64,000 nt of DNA from DASVHS01 sp035468985 (GCA_035468985.1 DATISF010000058.1:1-64000), one strand, 5' to 3'; positions 1 to 8,070 are shown, counted from the stretch's first letter. Made by a program: numbers and translations. The notes: a model not told the origin generated them from the sequence alone.

Positions 1-130
1 TTCGGGGTTCGGGTATTCGGGGTTCGGGTATTCGGGGTTCGGGCATTCGGGATCGATGGGGCATTTGCGTCCCGAATCCCGAATCCCGAACCCCGAATCC
101 CGAACCCCGAATACCGAATACCGAATCCCG
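1..130. repeat. Heptamer hairpin repeat (TTCGGGG type)
   Basis: The first 50 bases are tandem copies of TTCGGGG/TTCGGGT-like heptamers. After a short spacer (about 51-70), bases 71-127 are the reverse-complement run CCCGAAT/CCCCGAA. The two arms can pair into one long hairpin just downstream of the ligD stop codon. A related repeat lies at 3740-3809. It may act as a transcription end for ligD, but there is no T-run, so that is inference. Confidence 0.85.
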
Positions 131-131
131 C

Positions 132-1988
132 TCAAGTCAACTTCGGCAACTTCGCCTTTTTCTTCAACACATCCTCAAACAGGTCCCCGACTTTATCCAA
201 CCGCTTCGGCATCGTCTTCAGATTGAATTTCAAGGGATCGAGCTTCTTGTTCACTTCGCTCCATTGCAGTGGGGCGGAGACGGGCGCGCCGTCGATGGCG
301 CGCAGTGAGTATGGCCCGACGATCGTCTTGCCGTAGGCGTTCTGTTCGCAGTCGAGATACAACCGTCCTCTCCGTTTGGCGATGCTCCTCTCCACGGTCA
401 TGAACGGGACCTTCGACGTCACGGCCGCGGCAAGCGAGCAGGCGAAATCGTGCGCCTGCTCGTGCGTGTAGCCGGAAACGAGCGGCACCAAGACATGGAT
501 GCCGCGCTTTCCGGACGTCTTCGGATAGCTCGGCACCTCGAGGTGCTCGAGCAGCTTTCGCAACACGACCGCTGCCTCGATCGCCTGCTCGATCCCCTTC
601 CCTTTGGCGGGATCGAGATCGAACACGACCCAGTCCGGCTCCTCCAGGCTCCCTTCGCGCGAGTGCCACATGTGGATCGTCAGGACTGACATCTGCGCGA
701 GCCACCGCAGCGCGTCGCGGCTGTCGGCCACCAGGTGTTTGACGGTCTTGCGACTCGAGGCACGGGTCGGCGTCTCGACCGTCGTCAGCCACTCCGGCGC
801 CTCGCGCCCGAGGTTCTGGTGGAACCAGGAAGGTTTGTCGATGCCCTGATTCCAGTGCTCGAGCGAGAGCGGCCGGTCGCGCAGGGCGCGCAGCATCGGC
901 TCGGCGACGAGGTCGTAGTACTTCGCCACGTCCTCTTTGGTGATCTTGTCGCGCGGATAGAGAAGGCGATCGGGATTGCTGAGAGTCACTCGTGGAGCGG
1001 CGGCCGTCCCCGGCCCGCATTCGCGGCGCGAGGACGCGCGGCGCTCCACAGACTGCGCCTTCTCTCTCACGACTTCCTCCGGCTTCTTGTCATCGCGCAA
1101 TCCGAGAAACGATGGATGGCGAAGCCGATTGTCCGCCGTCCATTCCGTGAACGCCACCTGGCCGACGAGGCGCGGCTTCACCCAGACCGCGTCGCGGTTC
1201 CGCGGCGCATCTTTGACTTCCGTTTTCGGGATGATGTTCTTCGACAGCTCGTCCTTGAGCGCGACGCGCATCTTGTACGAGAAGCCGGTCCCGACTTTTC
1301 CGGCGTAATGCAGATCGCCGTCGTGGCCCCGAACGGCGAGATGCAGCGAGCCGATCTCTTTCGATGAATGCGTGCTCGGCTGCCACCCCACGATCACAAA
1401 CTCCTGCTCGTTGAGCGCCTTCAGTTTCAGCCAGTCCCTCGAGCGGCGCGGCTCGTAGCAGGAGGAGTTCTTCTTGGCGATGATCCCTTCCCACCCCGCC
1501 TTCGCCGCGTCGTCGAGCGCCTTCTGTCCTGGCGGCTCGAGAATCTTCGAGATCGTGATCGGCGCCGGCGCCTTCTTCAACGCCCTCTCGAGCAGCGAAC
1601 GCCGCTCCTTGTACGTGAGACGGCGGAGATCGTGGCCGTCGAGCCAGAGGATGTCGAAGACGAACAGCTTCTCGCGATGTTCGCCCTGCTGCAGCAGTTG
1701 AAATCGCGGCGCGCCTTCGGCGTCGAGGGCCACGACTTCGCCGTCGAGCACCATCTCCGGCCCGCGGATCTTCCCCAGCGCCTCGGCGATCCGCGGAAAG
1801 CGCGGCTCGAGGTCGAGCTCGTTGCGGCTCCACATCGCCACACGCCCTCCGGTGATCGCGCAGACGGCGCGGAAGCCGTCGTACTTCAGCTCGTAGGTCC
1901 AGTTTTCTTCGTCGCGCGGCGGAGTCCCGGCGAGCGTGGCCAGCATGGGCGGGAAGACGCGGCGCAGAAGCTGTTCAGGTGACGACAT
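132..1988 (-). CDS. ligD: ATP-dependent DNA ligase LigD, ligase plus polymerase domains
   Basis: Seals DNA breaks in bacterial non-homologous end joining, joining an ATP-dependent ligase to a primase-type polymerase. The 618-residue protein carries the ligase domain first: the adenylation lysine is K35 in ELKYDGFRA, with VFDILWLDG, EGIIAKK and WLKLKA further on. The polymerase domain begins near residue 340 (NPDRLLYP) and has the metal-binding FDLDPA and the TSGKRGIHV segment. The N- or C-terminal 3'-phosphoesterase domain of full-length LigD is absent. The start MSSPEQ was chosen because upstream in-frame codons give an Arg/Ser-rich non-conserved tail that runs through the kinase gene. It overlaps the upstream kinase gene by 14 bases. 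No Ku gene is in the window. A palindromic repeat lies in the interdomain linker (residues about 313-332). Confidence 0.93.
   Translation of the reverse strand: MSSPEQLLRRVFPPMLATLAGTPPRDEENWTYELKYDGFRAVCAITGGRVAMWSRNELDLEPRFPRIAEALGKIRGPEMVLDGEVVALDAEGAPRFQLLQQGEHREKLFVFDILWLDGHDLRRLTYKERRSLLERALKKAPAPITISKILEPPGQKALDDAAKAGWEGIIAKKNSSCYEPRRSRDWLKLKALNEQEFVIVGWQPSTHSSKEIGSLHLAVRGHDGDLHYAGKVGTGFSYKMRVALKDELSKNIIPKTEVKDAPRNRDAVWVKPRLVGQVAFTEWTADNRLRHPSFLGLRDDKKPEEVVREKAQSVERRASSRRECGPGTAAAPRVTLSNPDRLLYPRDKITKEDVAKYYDLVAEPMLRALRDRPLSLEHWNQGIDKPSWFHQNLGREAPEWLTTVETPTRASSRKTVKHLVADSRDALRWLAQMSVLTIHMWHSREGSLEEPDWVVFDLDPAKGKGIEQAIEAAVVLRKLLEHLEVPSYPKTSGKRGIHVLVPLVSGYTHEQAHDFACSLAAAVTSKVPFMTVERSIAKRRGRLYLDCEQNAYGKTIVGPYSLRAIDGAPVSAPLQWSEVNKKLDPLKFNLKTMPKRLDKVGDLFEDVLKKKAKLPKLT
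992..1049. repeat. GTGGAGCG...CGCTCCAC palindrome inside ligD
   Basis: A 58-base element bounded by the inverted termini GTGGAGCG and CGCTCCAC with a GC-rich interior (GGCGGCCGTCCCCGG). The same family occurs between genes at 4642-4696, 26378-26414 and 27053-27080, and inside the UDG gene at 46660-46712. Here it encodes the low-complexity linker between the ligase and polymerase domains of LigD. Confidence 0.75.
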
Positions 1989-2391
1989 GGATCTCGTCGA
2001 ATCCTTCCTCGAATTTCGGCGGGACGAGTTTCTTCGACGTGACGTAGACCGCCGCGTCGGGAACGCGCTCCTTCCCCTGCCGCGCACGGTTGCGCTTCAC
2101 CGCGACCTTGACCGGCACATCGAAAAAATAGCCGATCACGCGGGCCCCGCAGCTCCGGGCCGTTGCGATGAGCGGCGCCCGGACCGCCGGCGAAGGATTC
2201 GTGTTGTCGACCACCACCGGCTTCCCCTCGCCCAGCGCCTTCCTGATCATCAGGTCCTGCTTCACATCGCGGTCGCGCGCGTTCTTCATCAGGTCCTTGC
2301 TGATGTGCACATGTGTTGCCGCGAAATGATCGCGATAGTACGTGGTCTTGCCTGAGCCTTGCAGGCCGACGAGGATGATCAGCTCCGGCAC
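1975..2391 (-). CDS. PNK-like P-loop kinase (AAA_33 type)
   Basis: A 138-residue P-loop kinase of the polynucleotide-kinase/zeta-toxin-like class. The Walker A sequence GLQGSGKTT is near the N terminus, and DNTNPSP followed by a downstream Arg-rich lid (RNRARQGKERVP) matches the Pnkp 5'-kinase fold. It probably phosphorylates 5'-OH nucleic acid ends. The gene overlaps ligD by 14 bases and precedes it, so the two look co-transcribed, which fits an end-healing then end-sealing pair. GTG at 2391 (MPELIILVG) matches the usual start of this family. TTG at 2409 is the alternative, but it would leave only two bases before the divergent gene. The substrate is inferred from family and neighbour only. 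Confidence 0.82.
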   Translation of the reverse strand: MPELIILVGLQGSGKTTYYRDHFAATHVHISKDLMKNARDRDVKQDLMIRKALGEGKPVVVDNTNPSPAVRAPLIATARSCGARVIGYFFDVPVKVAVKRNRARQGKERVPDAAVYVTSKKLVPPKFEEGFDEIHVVT

Positions 2392-2411
2392 GTTCGCTAC
2401 TATGACCAACC

Positions 2412-2660
2412 GTGTCGCGCTACATCAAGAAGTTCGGCCGCATCGGCCAGGCCCTGGGACCGAGCGAGGAACGCGGCTTTGCGATGTGGGTCGGCTACGA
2501 TATCGCCGGACTCGACCAGGACCTGTCGGGAAACGGCATGATCCATGTGGACGGGTGGACGGACGAACAGCTCGCCGCGTATGGCGTGACGTCGTTCGCG
2601 GCCGTCGGGCCGGAGGACGAGGAAACGTACCGCAAGCTCGGAATCGAGAGGAAATCATGA
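2412..2660 (+). CDS. Small conserved-looking hypothetical protein
   Basis: An 82-residue soluble protein that I do not recognise. It begins with a GTG codon (MSRYIKK), has a basic first 15 residues and an acidic second half, and contains no signal peptide or membrane segment. The start lies about 20 bases from the start of the divergent kinase gene, so the two promoters must overlap. Its stop overlaps the ATG of the next gene (ATGA), which supports translation as a coupled two-gene unit. The coding assignment rests on this overlap and on codon usage similar to that of its neighbours. Confidence 0.6.
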   Translation: MSRYIKKFGRIGQALGPSEERGFAMWVGYDIAGLDQDLSGNGMIHVDGWTDEQLAAYGVTSFAAVGPEDEETYRKLGIERKS

Positions 2661-2920
2661 CCAGTGACGACAAGGCTCCGATCGCGATGTCGATCGATCA
2701 GATCAAAGCCGAGGCGGCCGATGTGGCCGGGCAGATGAAGGGCGCGGGAGCGGGTCCCCTTCCGCGCGACCTCCGCGAGCGCTTCATTCATGTGCGCACG
2801 GCACTCCTCCAACGCGGAATTCACGATCCCGTGTTGATTCGTTTCGATTCGGCAACAGTTCCGCAAGCTTCCGCGATCGAGGTCGCCGAGCAGCTTTCCG
2901 CCGTTGCTGCATCGCTTTGA
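2657..2920 (+). CDS. Small hypothetical protein
   Basis: An 87-residue soluble protein of unknown function starting at ATG 2657, overlapping the upstream gene by four bases and preceded by GAGAGGAAATC as a ribosome binding site. The sequence is Ala-rich and probably helical, with segments such as IDQIKAEAADVAGQMKGAG and VAEQLSAVAASL and no cysteines or metal motifs. The long upstream extension in the same frame crosses the coupled gene and is not credible. It is likely the partner of the 82-residue protein. Confidence 0.6.
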   Translation: MTSDDKAPIAMSIDQIKAEAADVAGQMKGAGAGPLPRDLRERFIHVRTALLQRGIHDPVLIRFDSATVPQASAIEVAEQLSAVAASL

Positions 2921-2941
2921 CGCCGCTAACATCAGGAACCC

Positions 2942-3727
2942 GTGTTCGAGACCGTCGCCCCAGCCAAGGCATCGCCATCCAGCCGCAATGCCCTGTACGA
3001 GGCGTTGTCGTTCTCCCTTTTCGTCCACCTGATCGCGGGCGGCGCCGCGCTCGTCTCGAACCTCTGGCAAGTGACATTTCCCGCGACCTCGCCGACATAC
3101 ACGGTCGCCTTCGTCCTGGCCGCCCCACCCCCACCCCCGCCCCCGCCTCCGCCCCCGAAGCCGCTGGAGCAGAAGCCCGAGACGATCACCACGGCGATGG
3201 CGAAGCTGCCGCCCAACCTGTTCGTTGCTCCGACCGTGATTCCCGACCAGATCCCGATCGTGAGGCCGGAGATCGCCACGCCGGTGGCGTTCGCGGTGCC
3301 GAACGGAGTCCTCGGCGGCGTCTCCGACGGACTCGATTACGGCGTTCTCGGAGGAATTAAGGGCGGCGAGGCCGGCGGAAAAGCCGGCGGCACCATTGGA
3401 GGCGTCGCCGTCGACGACGGCCGCATCCATATCGAGCGGGACAAGAAGTTGCCGATGACTCCCGTCTCGCAGGTCTATCCGAGTTATCCGGAAGACGCGC
3501 GCATCCGTGCGTGGGAAGACCAGCTGGTCGTGCGCTACGTCATCGGGAAAGACGGCCGCGTGAAAGAAGTCACGGTCGTCTCGGCGCCGGAGCGCGACAT
3601 CTTCGTCGACGTCACCGTGCGCGCGATCCGCTCATGGCGCTTCAAGCCGATGATCCGCGACGGCGAGCGCCAGGAAGTCGTTCACGAGTTGACGGTCTAT
3701 GACCGGTTGAATCAGCCGGCCACGTAG
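2942..3727 (+). CDS. TonB family protein with poly-proline linker
   Basis: A 261-residue TonB-like energy transducer. An N-terminal uncleaved membrane anchor (about residues 20-45, LSFSLFVHLIAGGAALVSN) is followed by a run of eleven prolines and a Pro/Lys stretch. A glycine-rich linker (residues about 120-155) leads to a C-terminal TonB domain (about 175-255) with YPSYPEDARIRAWEDQLVVRY and the FKPM segment. Such proteins transmit proton-motive force to outer-membrane receptors like the TonB-dependent receptor at the other end of this window. The start is GTG 2942. No exbB or exbD is adjacent, so the motor must be encoded elsewhere. The C-terminal YPSYPEDAR signature is diagnostic of the family. 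Confidence 0.88.
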   Translation: MFETVAPAKASPSSRNALYEALSFSLFVHLIAGGAALVSNLWQVTFPATSPTYTVAFVLAAPPPPPPPPPPPKPLEQKPETITTAMAKLPPNLFVAPTVIPDQIPIVRPEIATPVAFAVPNGVLGGVSDGLDYGVLGGIKGGEAGGKAGGTIGGVAVDDGRIHIERDKKLPMTPVSQVYPSYPEDARIRAWEDQLVVRYVIGKDGRVKEVTVVSAPERDIFVDVTVRAIRSWRFKPMIRDGERQEVVHELTVYDRLNQPAT

Positions 3728-3739
3728 ACAACTGGTTCT

Positions 3740-3809
3740 TTCGGGGTTCGGAGTTCGGGGTTCGGGGTTCGCGAACTCCGAACTCCGAACTCCAAACTCC
3801 GAACCCGAA
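3740..3809. repeat. Heptamer hairpin repeat (TTCGGGG type)
   Basis: A run of TTCGGGG/TTCGGAG heptamers (3740-3771) faces a reverse-complement run of CGAACTC/CGAACCC units (3772-3809), forming a long imperfect hairpin with almost no loop. It has the same design as the repeat at 1-130. It lies just after the TonB-family gene. The rest of the gap up to 4024 shows no gene. Confidence 0.85.
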
Positions 3810-4024
3810 GCGAACTGTCGCTCAGGGCAGGCGATTGCGTCCGCGCCGCCAAACACTTCTCGCGCGCTCTCGAGCTACCGTCCACGACGACGGAAAAGCG
3901 GTTTCTGCTCAAGAAGCTCGACGGGTGCCACAGGGCACGATGACACCCCTCACGCAGGCCGGGTGACCCGCGCGCTCGCGGTGCGTCCACCCCCGATCTA
4001 TCACGGAGCGCAGGAGGTGTGCTC

Positions 4025-4636
4025 ATGAAGAGGGTCATCTTCGCAATCATTCTTCTCCTCGCCGCATTGCCGCTCGCGGCGGCGGCGGACAAGCCGATCG
4101 CGCCGGATGTTCGCGCGGTCATGGAGAAAGCTCTGGCCAATGAACGCGATGCCGTCGTTCGCTACACGGCGTTCGCGGCGAAAGCGGCGGAAGACGGATA
4201 TCGGGGAGCGGCCGCACTGTTCACGGCCATGGCAAAAGCCGAGAACATTCACGCGCAACGTTTCGCTTCAGCGCTGAAGGAGCGTGGCATCGCCGTGATT
4301 CCGGAGTCGAACGGCTACAAGCCGATGGTCGGTTCCACGGCCGATAACCTCAGATCTGCCGCTGTCGCCGAGAACGGCGAGCGCGACGGCATCTATCGCG
4401 ATGCGATCGACACTGCCCGGCGCAACAACGACACGGAGATCGCCAGGATCTTCGACCAGACCCGCGATGTCGAGGTCGAGCATGCCAATCTCTGCAGCAC
4501 GGCGTCCCGCAATCTCGATTCGATGAAGCAGGCGCGGACGTACTACGTCTGCGACAAGTGCGGCTACACGACCGACATCGCCCTGGCCCGCTGCCCCGAT
4601 TGCATGCACGGCGGGGCGCTCGAGCCGGTGCACTGA
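4025..4636 (+). CDS. Exported rubrerythrin-like protein
   Basis: A 203-residue ferritin-like diiron protein with a C-terminal rubredoxin-type zinc/iron ribbon. The diiron ligands are visible as an N-terminal Glu (ANERDAV), the first ExxH (KAENIHAQ), a second Glu (ENGERDG) and the second ExxH (VEVEHANL). The C terminus has CDKCGY and CPDC. Rubrerythrins reduce hydrogen peroxide. A hydrophobic N terminus ending in ALPLAAAADK looks like a signal peptide, which is unusual because most rubrerythrins are cytosolic. The start is ATG 4025, seven bases after a perfect AGGAGG (4012-4017); the GTG at 4019 is too close to that site. Confidence 0.88.
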   Translation: MKRVIFAIILLLAALPLAAAADKPIAPDVRAVMEKALANERDAVVRYTAFAAKAAEDGYRGAAALFTAMAKAENIHAQRFASALKERGIAVIPESNGYKPMVGSTADNLRSAAVAENGERDGIYRDAIDTARRNNDTEIARIFDQTRDVEVEHANLCSTASRNLDSMKQARTYYVCDKCGYTTDIALARCPDCMHGGALEPVH

Positions 4637-4641
4637 GCGCC

Positions 4642-4696
4642 GTGGACGACGGCCGTCCCGGCCGTCGACAGCGGGCGGCGACGCCCGCCGCTCCAC
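4642..4696. repeat. GTGGA...CCGCTCCAC palindromic element
   Basis: Bounded by GTGGAC and CCGCTCCAC, it holds two internal hairpins (CGACGGCC/GGCCGTCG and GCGGGCG/CGCCCGC). It is related to the elements at 992-1049 and 46660-46712. It lies between the rubrerythrin gene and the first binding-protein gene, where it could attenuate read-through, although no T-run follows. Confidence 0.7.
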
Positions 4697-4731
4697 TCTG
4701 TAGTAGGCTGAGCGGCCGAAAGGAGATGCTC

Positions 4732-6066
4732 ATGGCGAAGAAGTCTGGCGGAATCAGTCGCAGAAAATTCGTCAAGCTGACGGGCGGTGCCGTAGCAGCG
4801 GCAGGGTTCACCTCGGCCTTTCTCTTTCCCGAGCGCGCACTCGCGCAGCAGAAGACGCTCAAGATCGTCCAGTGGAGTCATTTCGTCCCCGGTTATGACA
4901 AGTGGTTCGATGGTGTGTTCACGAAGGAATGGGGTGCGAAGAACAACACCAATGTGATCGTCGATCACATCGCCATCGGTGAGATCAACGCCCGCGCCGC
5001 AGCGGAAGTGGCGGCCAAGAAGGGCCACGATCTCTTCATGTTCCTCTCTCCTCCCGCGGCATACGAGAAACAGGTCATCGATCACCGGGAGATCGTCGAG
5101 CAGGTGCAGAAGAATCACGGAAAGTCGATCGAGCTCGGCATTCGCTCGACCTACAACCCGAAGACGAAAAAGTTCTTCGCCTTCTCCGACTCCTACGTCC
5201 CCGATCCGGGCAACTATCGCGTCGACCTCTGGTCGCAGGTCGGTTTCCCGCACGGTCCTGACACCTACGCCGACCTGCTCAAGGGCGGCAAGGAGATCAA
5301 GGAGAAGTTCAACAACCCGGTCGGCATCGGCCTGTCGCAGGAGCTCGACACCAACATGGCCATGCGCGCCATCCTCTGGTCGTTCGGCGGGGCCGAGCAG
5401 ACCCCGGACGGCAAGCCGGCTCTCTACTCGAAGCACACGCTCGAGGCCGTCAAGTACGTGCGCGATCTCTACAAGCAGGCCATGACGGGAGAAGTCTTCT
5501 CGTGGGATCCGTCGTCGAACAACCGCGGCATCCTGGCCGGCAAACTCTCGTTCGTCGACAATGCCATCTCCGTCACGCGTTCGGCGGAGAAGGACAACCC
5601 CGAGATGTCGAAGAACATCCAGATCGCGCCGGCGCTGCGCGGACCGGTCCGCCGCATCGCCGCCGAGCACGTCATGGACTGTTACGCGATCTGGGACTTT
5701 GCCGAGAACAAGGATGGAGCGAAGCAGTTCCTCATCGACCTGATCGAGAACTTCTCGACCGCGTTCAACGCCAGCGAGTTCTACAACTTCCCCTGCTTCC
5801 CGTCGACGGTGCCCGATCTGAAGGAGCGCATCAGCAACGACCCGAAAGGCGTTCCGAACGACAAGTACAAGGTCCTGAGCAATGTGCTGGACTGGGCCAC
5901 CAACGTCGGGTACCCCGGCTACGCGACCGCCGCGATCGACGAAGTCTTCAACACGTTCGTGCTGCCGACGATGTTCGCCAAGGCTGCACGCGACGAGATG
6001 ACGCCGGAAGACGCCGTGCGCGCCGCCGACAAGGAGATTCGCCGCATTTTCGATAAGTGGAAATGA
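4732..6066 (+). CDS. Tat-exported ABC transporter solute-binding protein (family 1), copy 1
   Basis: A 444-residue periplasmic binding protein of the family 1 (CUT1, maltose/glycerol-3-phosphate-like) type. The N terminus carries a twin-arginine signal (SRRKFVK, residues 9-15), a hydrophobic stretch and a cleavage site after RALAQ, so it is exported folded. The mature part starts with TLKIVQWSHF. The start is ATG 4732, six bases after AGGAG; longer in-frame starts would run through the repeat and the rubrerythrin gene. It leads a transporter cluster with the ATPase and two permeases immediately downstream. It is very similar over its whole length to the binding protein at 9925-11208. The ligand cannot be read from the sequence; a sugar or other polyol is the family expectation. 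Confidence 0.9.
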   Translation: MAKKSGGISRRKFVKLTGGAVAAAGFTSAFLFPERALAQQKTLKIVQWSHFVPGYDKWFDGVFTKEWGAKNNTNVIVDHIAIGEINARAAAEVAAKKGHDLFMFLSPPAAYEKQVIDHREIVEQVQKNHGKSIELGIRSTYNPKTKKFFAFSDSYVPDPGNYRVDLWSQVGFPHGPDTYADLLKGGKEIKEKFNNPVGIGLSQELDTNMAMRAILWSFGGAEQTPDGKPALYSKHTLEAVKYVRDLYKQAMTGEVFSWDPSSNNRGILAGKLSFVDNAISVTRSAEKDNPEMSKNIQIAPALRGPVRRIAAEHVMDCYAIWDFAENKDGAKQFLIDLIENFSTAFNASEFYNFPCFPSTVPDLKERISNDPKGVPNDKYKVLSNVLDWATNVGYPGYATAAIDEVFNTFVLPTMFAKAARDEMTPEDAVRAADKEIRRIFDKWK

Positions 6067-6077
6067 CGCGCAAGCGT

Positions 6078-6143
6078 CACCCTGAGCGCAGCGAAGGGTC
6101 TCCTCAGCGAGATCCTTCGCCGTCTTTGCGGCTCAGGATGACA
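6078..6143. repeat. REP-like repeat, short copy
   Basis: Contains CACCCTGAGCGCAGCGAAGG and, inverted, GAGATCCTTCGCCG...CTCAGGATGAC, the two halves of the REP-like family seen many times in this window. It fills the gap between the binding protein and ATPase genes. It may stabilise the upstream mRNA and so favour high binding-protein expression, a common role of REPs. Confidence 0.8.
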
Positions 6144-6148
6144 TCGTT

Positions 6149-7195
6149 ATGGCCATCGTAGAAACGCGAAACCTCACCAAAGTCTTCAAACGTGGCAACG
6201 TCGGCGCAGTCGTCGACGTCAATGTTCAGACCCGGGAGGGCGAGTTTCTCGTCCTCCTGGGGCCCTCCGGGTCCGGCAAGACAACGCTGTTGCGGATGAT
6301 CGCCGGCCTCGAAGATCCCACGTCGGGCGAGATCCTCATCGGCGGGCAGGTCGTCAACGAGCTCACACCTCGCGAGCGCCGCATCGCCATGGTGTTTCAG
6401 AGCTACGCGCTCTATCCGCACCTCACCGTCTACAAGAACATCGTCTTTCCGCTGAAGGCGCAGGGCGTGCCGAAGGAGAAACAGCGCACGCAGGCCGAGT
6501 GGGCCGCGGGGATGCTCGGCATCAAGCATCTGTTTGCGCGCAAGCCGCGCGAGCTGTCGGGCGGCGAGCGTCAGCGCGTTGCGCTCGCGCGGGCGATCGT
6601 GCGCGAGCCGTCCGTGTTCCTGCTCGATGAGCCGCTGTCGAACCTCGACGCGAAACTGCGCGCATCGGCGCGTGAAGAGATCGAACAGTTCCAGAAGCGC
6701 ATCGGCACGACCGCGATCTACGTGACGCACGATCAGGTCGAAGCGATGGCCATGGGCGACCGCGTCGTGGTCATGAACCTGGGATCCGTCCAGCAGATCG
6801 GAACGCCGGCCGAGGTCTATGACGATCCGGCGAATACGTTCGTGGCCACGTTTCTCGGATCGCCGCCGATGAACATCGTCCCGGCCGACGGGGTGCTCGT
6901 CGGATTTCGCCCCGAGCATTTCCTCCCCGCCGGCGTCGCCGAACGAGGCGGCGAGCACGTCCGTTATCAGTTCCGCATCACGCACAGCGAATACCTCGGC
7001 GCGGAGAAGATTCTGTACGGCATGATCGAGGGCGGCCCGCTGAACAACCAGAAGGTGATCTCGCGGATCCCGTCGACACATTCGGAAGGACTCGCCGACG
7101 GATCGGTCCACCTCTTCTCGGTTGCGCACAGCGACTTGAAGTACTTCGATCCGCAGAGCGGAAAACGGACGGCGGAACGGAGACTCCTCACGTGA
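6149..7195 (+). CDS. ABC transporter ATP-binding protein (MalK/UgpC type)
   Basis: A 348-residue ATPase that powers the importer encoded around it. It has Walker A GPSGSGKTT (residues about 37-45), a Q-loop (VFQSYALYPHL), the signature LSGGERQR, Walker B VFLLDEP and the H-loop VTHDQVEA. A C-terminal regulatory (TOBE-like) domain covers about residues 240-340 and contains GFRPEHF, typical of CUT1 ATPases. The gene lies 82 bases after the binding protein, across a REP-like repeat, and overlaps the first permease gene by four bases (GTGA). Confidence 0.93.
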   Translation: MAIVETRNLTKVFKRGNVGAVVDVNVQTREGEFLVLLGPSGSGKTTLLRMIAGLEDPTSGEILIGGQVVNELTPRERRIAMVFQSYALYPHLTVYKNIVFPLKAQGVPKEKQRTQAEWAAGMLGIKHLFARKPRELSGGERQRVALARAIVREPSVFLLDEPLSNLDAKLRASAREEIEQFQKRIGTTAIYVTHDQVEAMAMGDRVVVMNLGSVQQIGTPAEVYDDPANTFVATFLGSPPMNIVPADGVLVGFRPEHFLPAGVAERGGEHVRYQFRITHSEYLGAEKILYGMIEGGPLNNQKVISRIPSTHSEGLADGSVHLFSVAHSDLKYFDPQSGKRTAERRLLT

Positions 7196-8070
7196 GACAG
7201 CAGCGCTGGCTGGGGCCGGCGATGTTCATCCCGGCCATCATCTACATCCTCGCGCTCGTCGGAGTGCCGTTCATCCTGGCGTTCTTCTATGCCGTCGGCG
7301 ACGTGAAGGTCGGCAGCGTCGGCTACCACTTCGTCGGCCTCCACAACTTCGCCAACGTGCTGAAGAACCCGACGTTCCTGCAGTCGTTGCGCAATTCGTT
7401 CATCTTCACGATCAGCTCGCAGATCCTGGTGCTGATCGGTGCGAACATCCTCGCACTCGCTCTGAAGGATGCCTTCCCCGGCCGGCGGTTCCTGCGGTTC
7501 CTGATTCTGCTGCCGTGGGTCGCGCCGGTCTCGATCGGCTCGATCGGCTGGAAGTGGATCCTCGACTCGCTCTACAGCGTGATCAGCTGGGTCATGGTGC
7601 GCATGCATCTGGTGAAGCCGTACGACACGCCGATGTGGCTCGGCGAGCCGAAGCTGGCCATGCTGTCGGTGGTCCTGGTGCACACCTGGCACATGTTGCC
7701 GTTCGCGACGATCATCATCCTGGCCGGCCTCACGGCCATCCCGAAGGACATTCCCGAGGCGGCGGCGGTCGACGGCGCGGGGTTCTTCCGGACGAATTTC
7801 CAGATCATGATTCCGATGATGCTGCCGATCATCAACGTGGCGGTGCTGTTCGGCGCGATCTTCACGTTCACGGACATGACCGTCATCTACATCCTCACCC
7901 GCGGCGGTCCCTACGACACCACGCAGGTCATCCCCACCCTGGCCTTCTTCACCGGCATCCTCGGCAGCGATCTCGCGGAGGGGGCGGCCATCTCGATCTT
8001 CATGGTGCCGCTGCTGGTGATCGCAACGTACTTCGTGCTTCGTTCGGCCCATCGCGCGGAGGTGACGTAG
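7192..8070 (+). CDS. ABC transporter permease 1 (MalF/UgpA type)
   Basis: A 292-residue inner-membrane permease with about six transmembrane segments, starting with a hydrophobic helix at residues 10-32. The cytoplasmic EAA loop, which docks onto the ATPase, is clear near residue 185 (IPEAAAVDGAGFF followed by IPMM). It starts at GTG 7192, overlapping the ATPase stop, and its own stop shares one base with the start of the next gene. It pairs with permease 2 as the heterodimeric channel of the importer. Confidence 0.92.
   Translation: MRQQRWLGPAMFIPAIIYILALVGVPFILAFFYAVGDVKVGSVGYHFVGLHNFANVLKNPTFLQSLRNSFIFTISSQILVLIGANILALALKDAFPGRRFLRFLILLPWVAPVSIGSIGWKWILDSLYSVISWVMVRMHLVKPYDTPMWLGEPKLAMLSVVLVHTWHMLPFATIIILAGLTAIPKDIPEAAAVDGAGFFRTNFQIMIPMMLPIINVAVLFGAIFTFTDMTVIYILTRGGPYDTTQVIPTLAFFTGILGSDLAEGAAISIFMVPLLVIATYFVLRSAHRAEVT

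Noticed and set aside
2942..3727. Complete TonB-ExbB-ExbD motor cluster
   Set aside because: Only the TonB-like protein is here; flanking genes are unrelated small proteins and a rubrerythrin.
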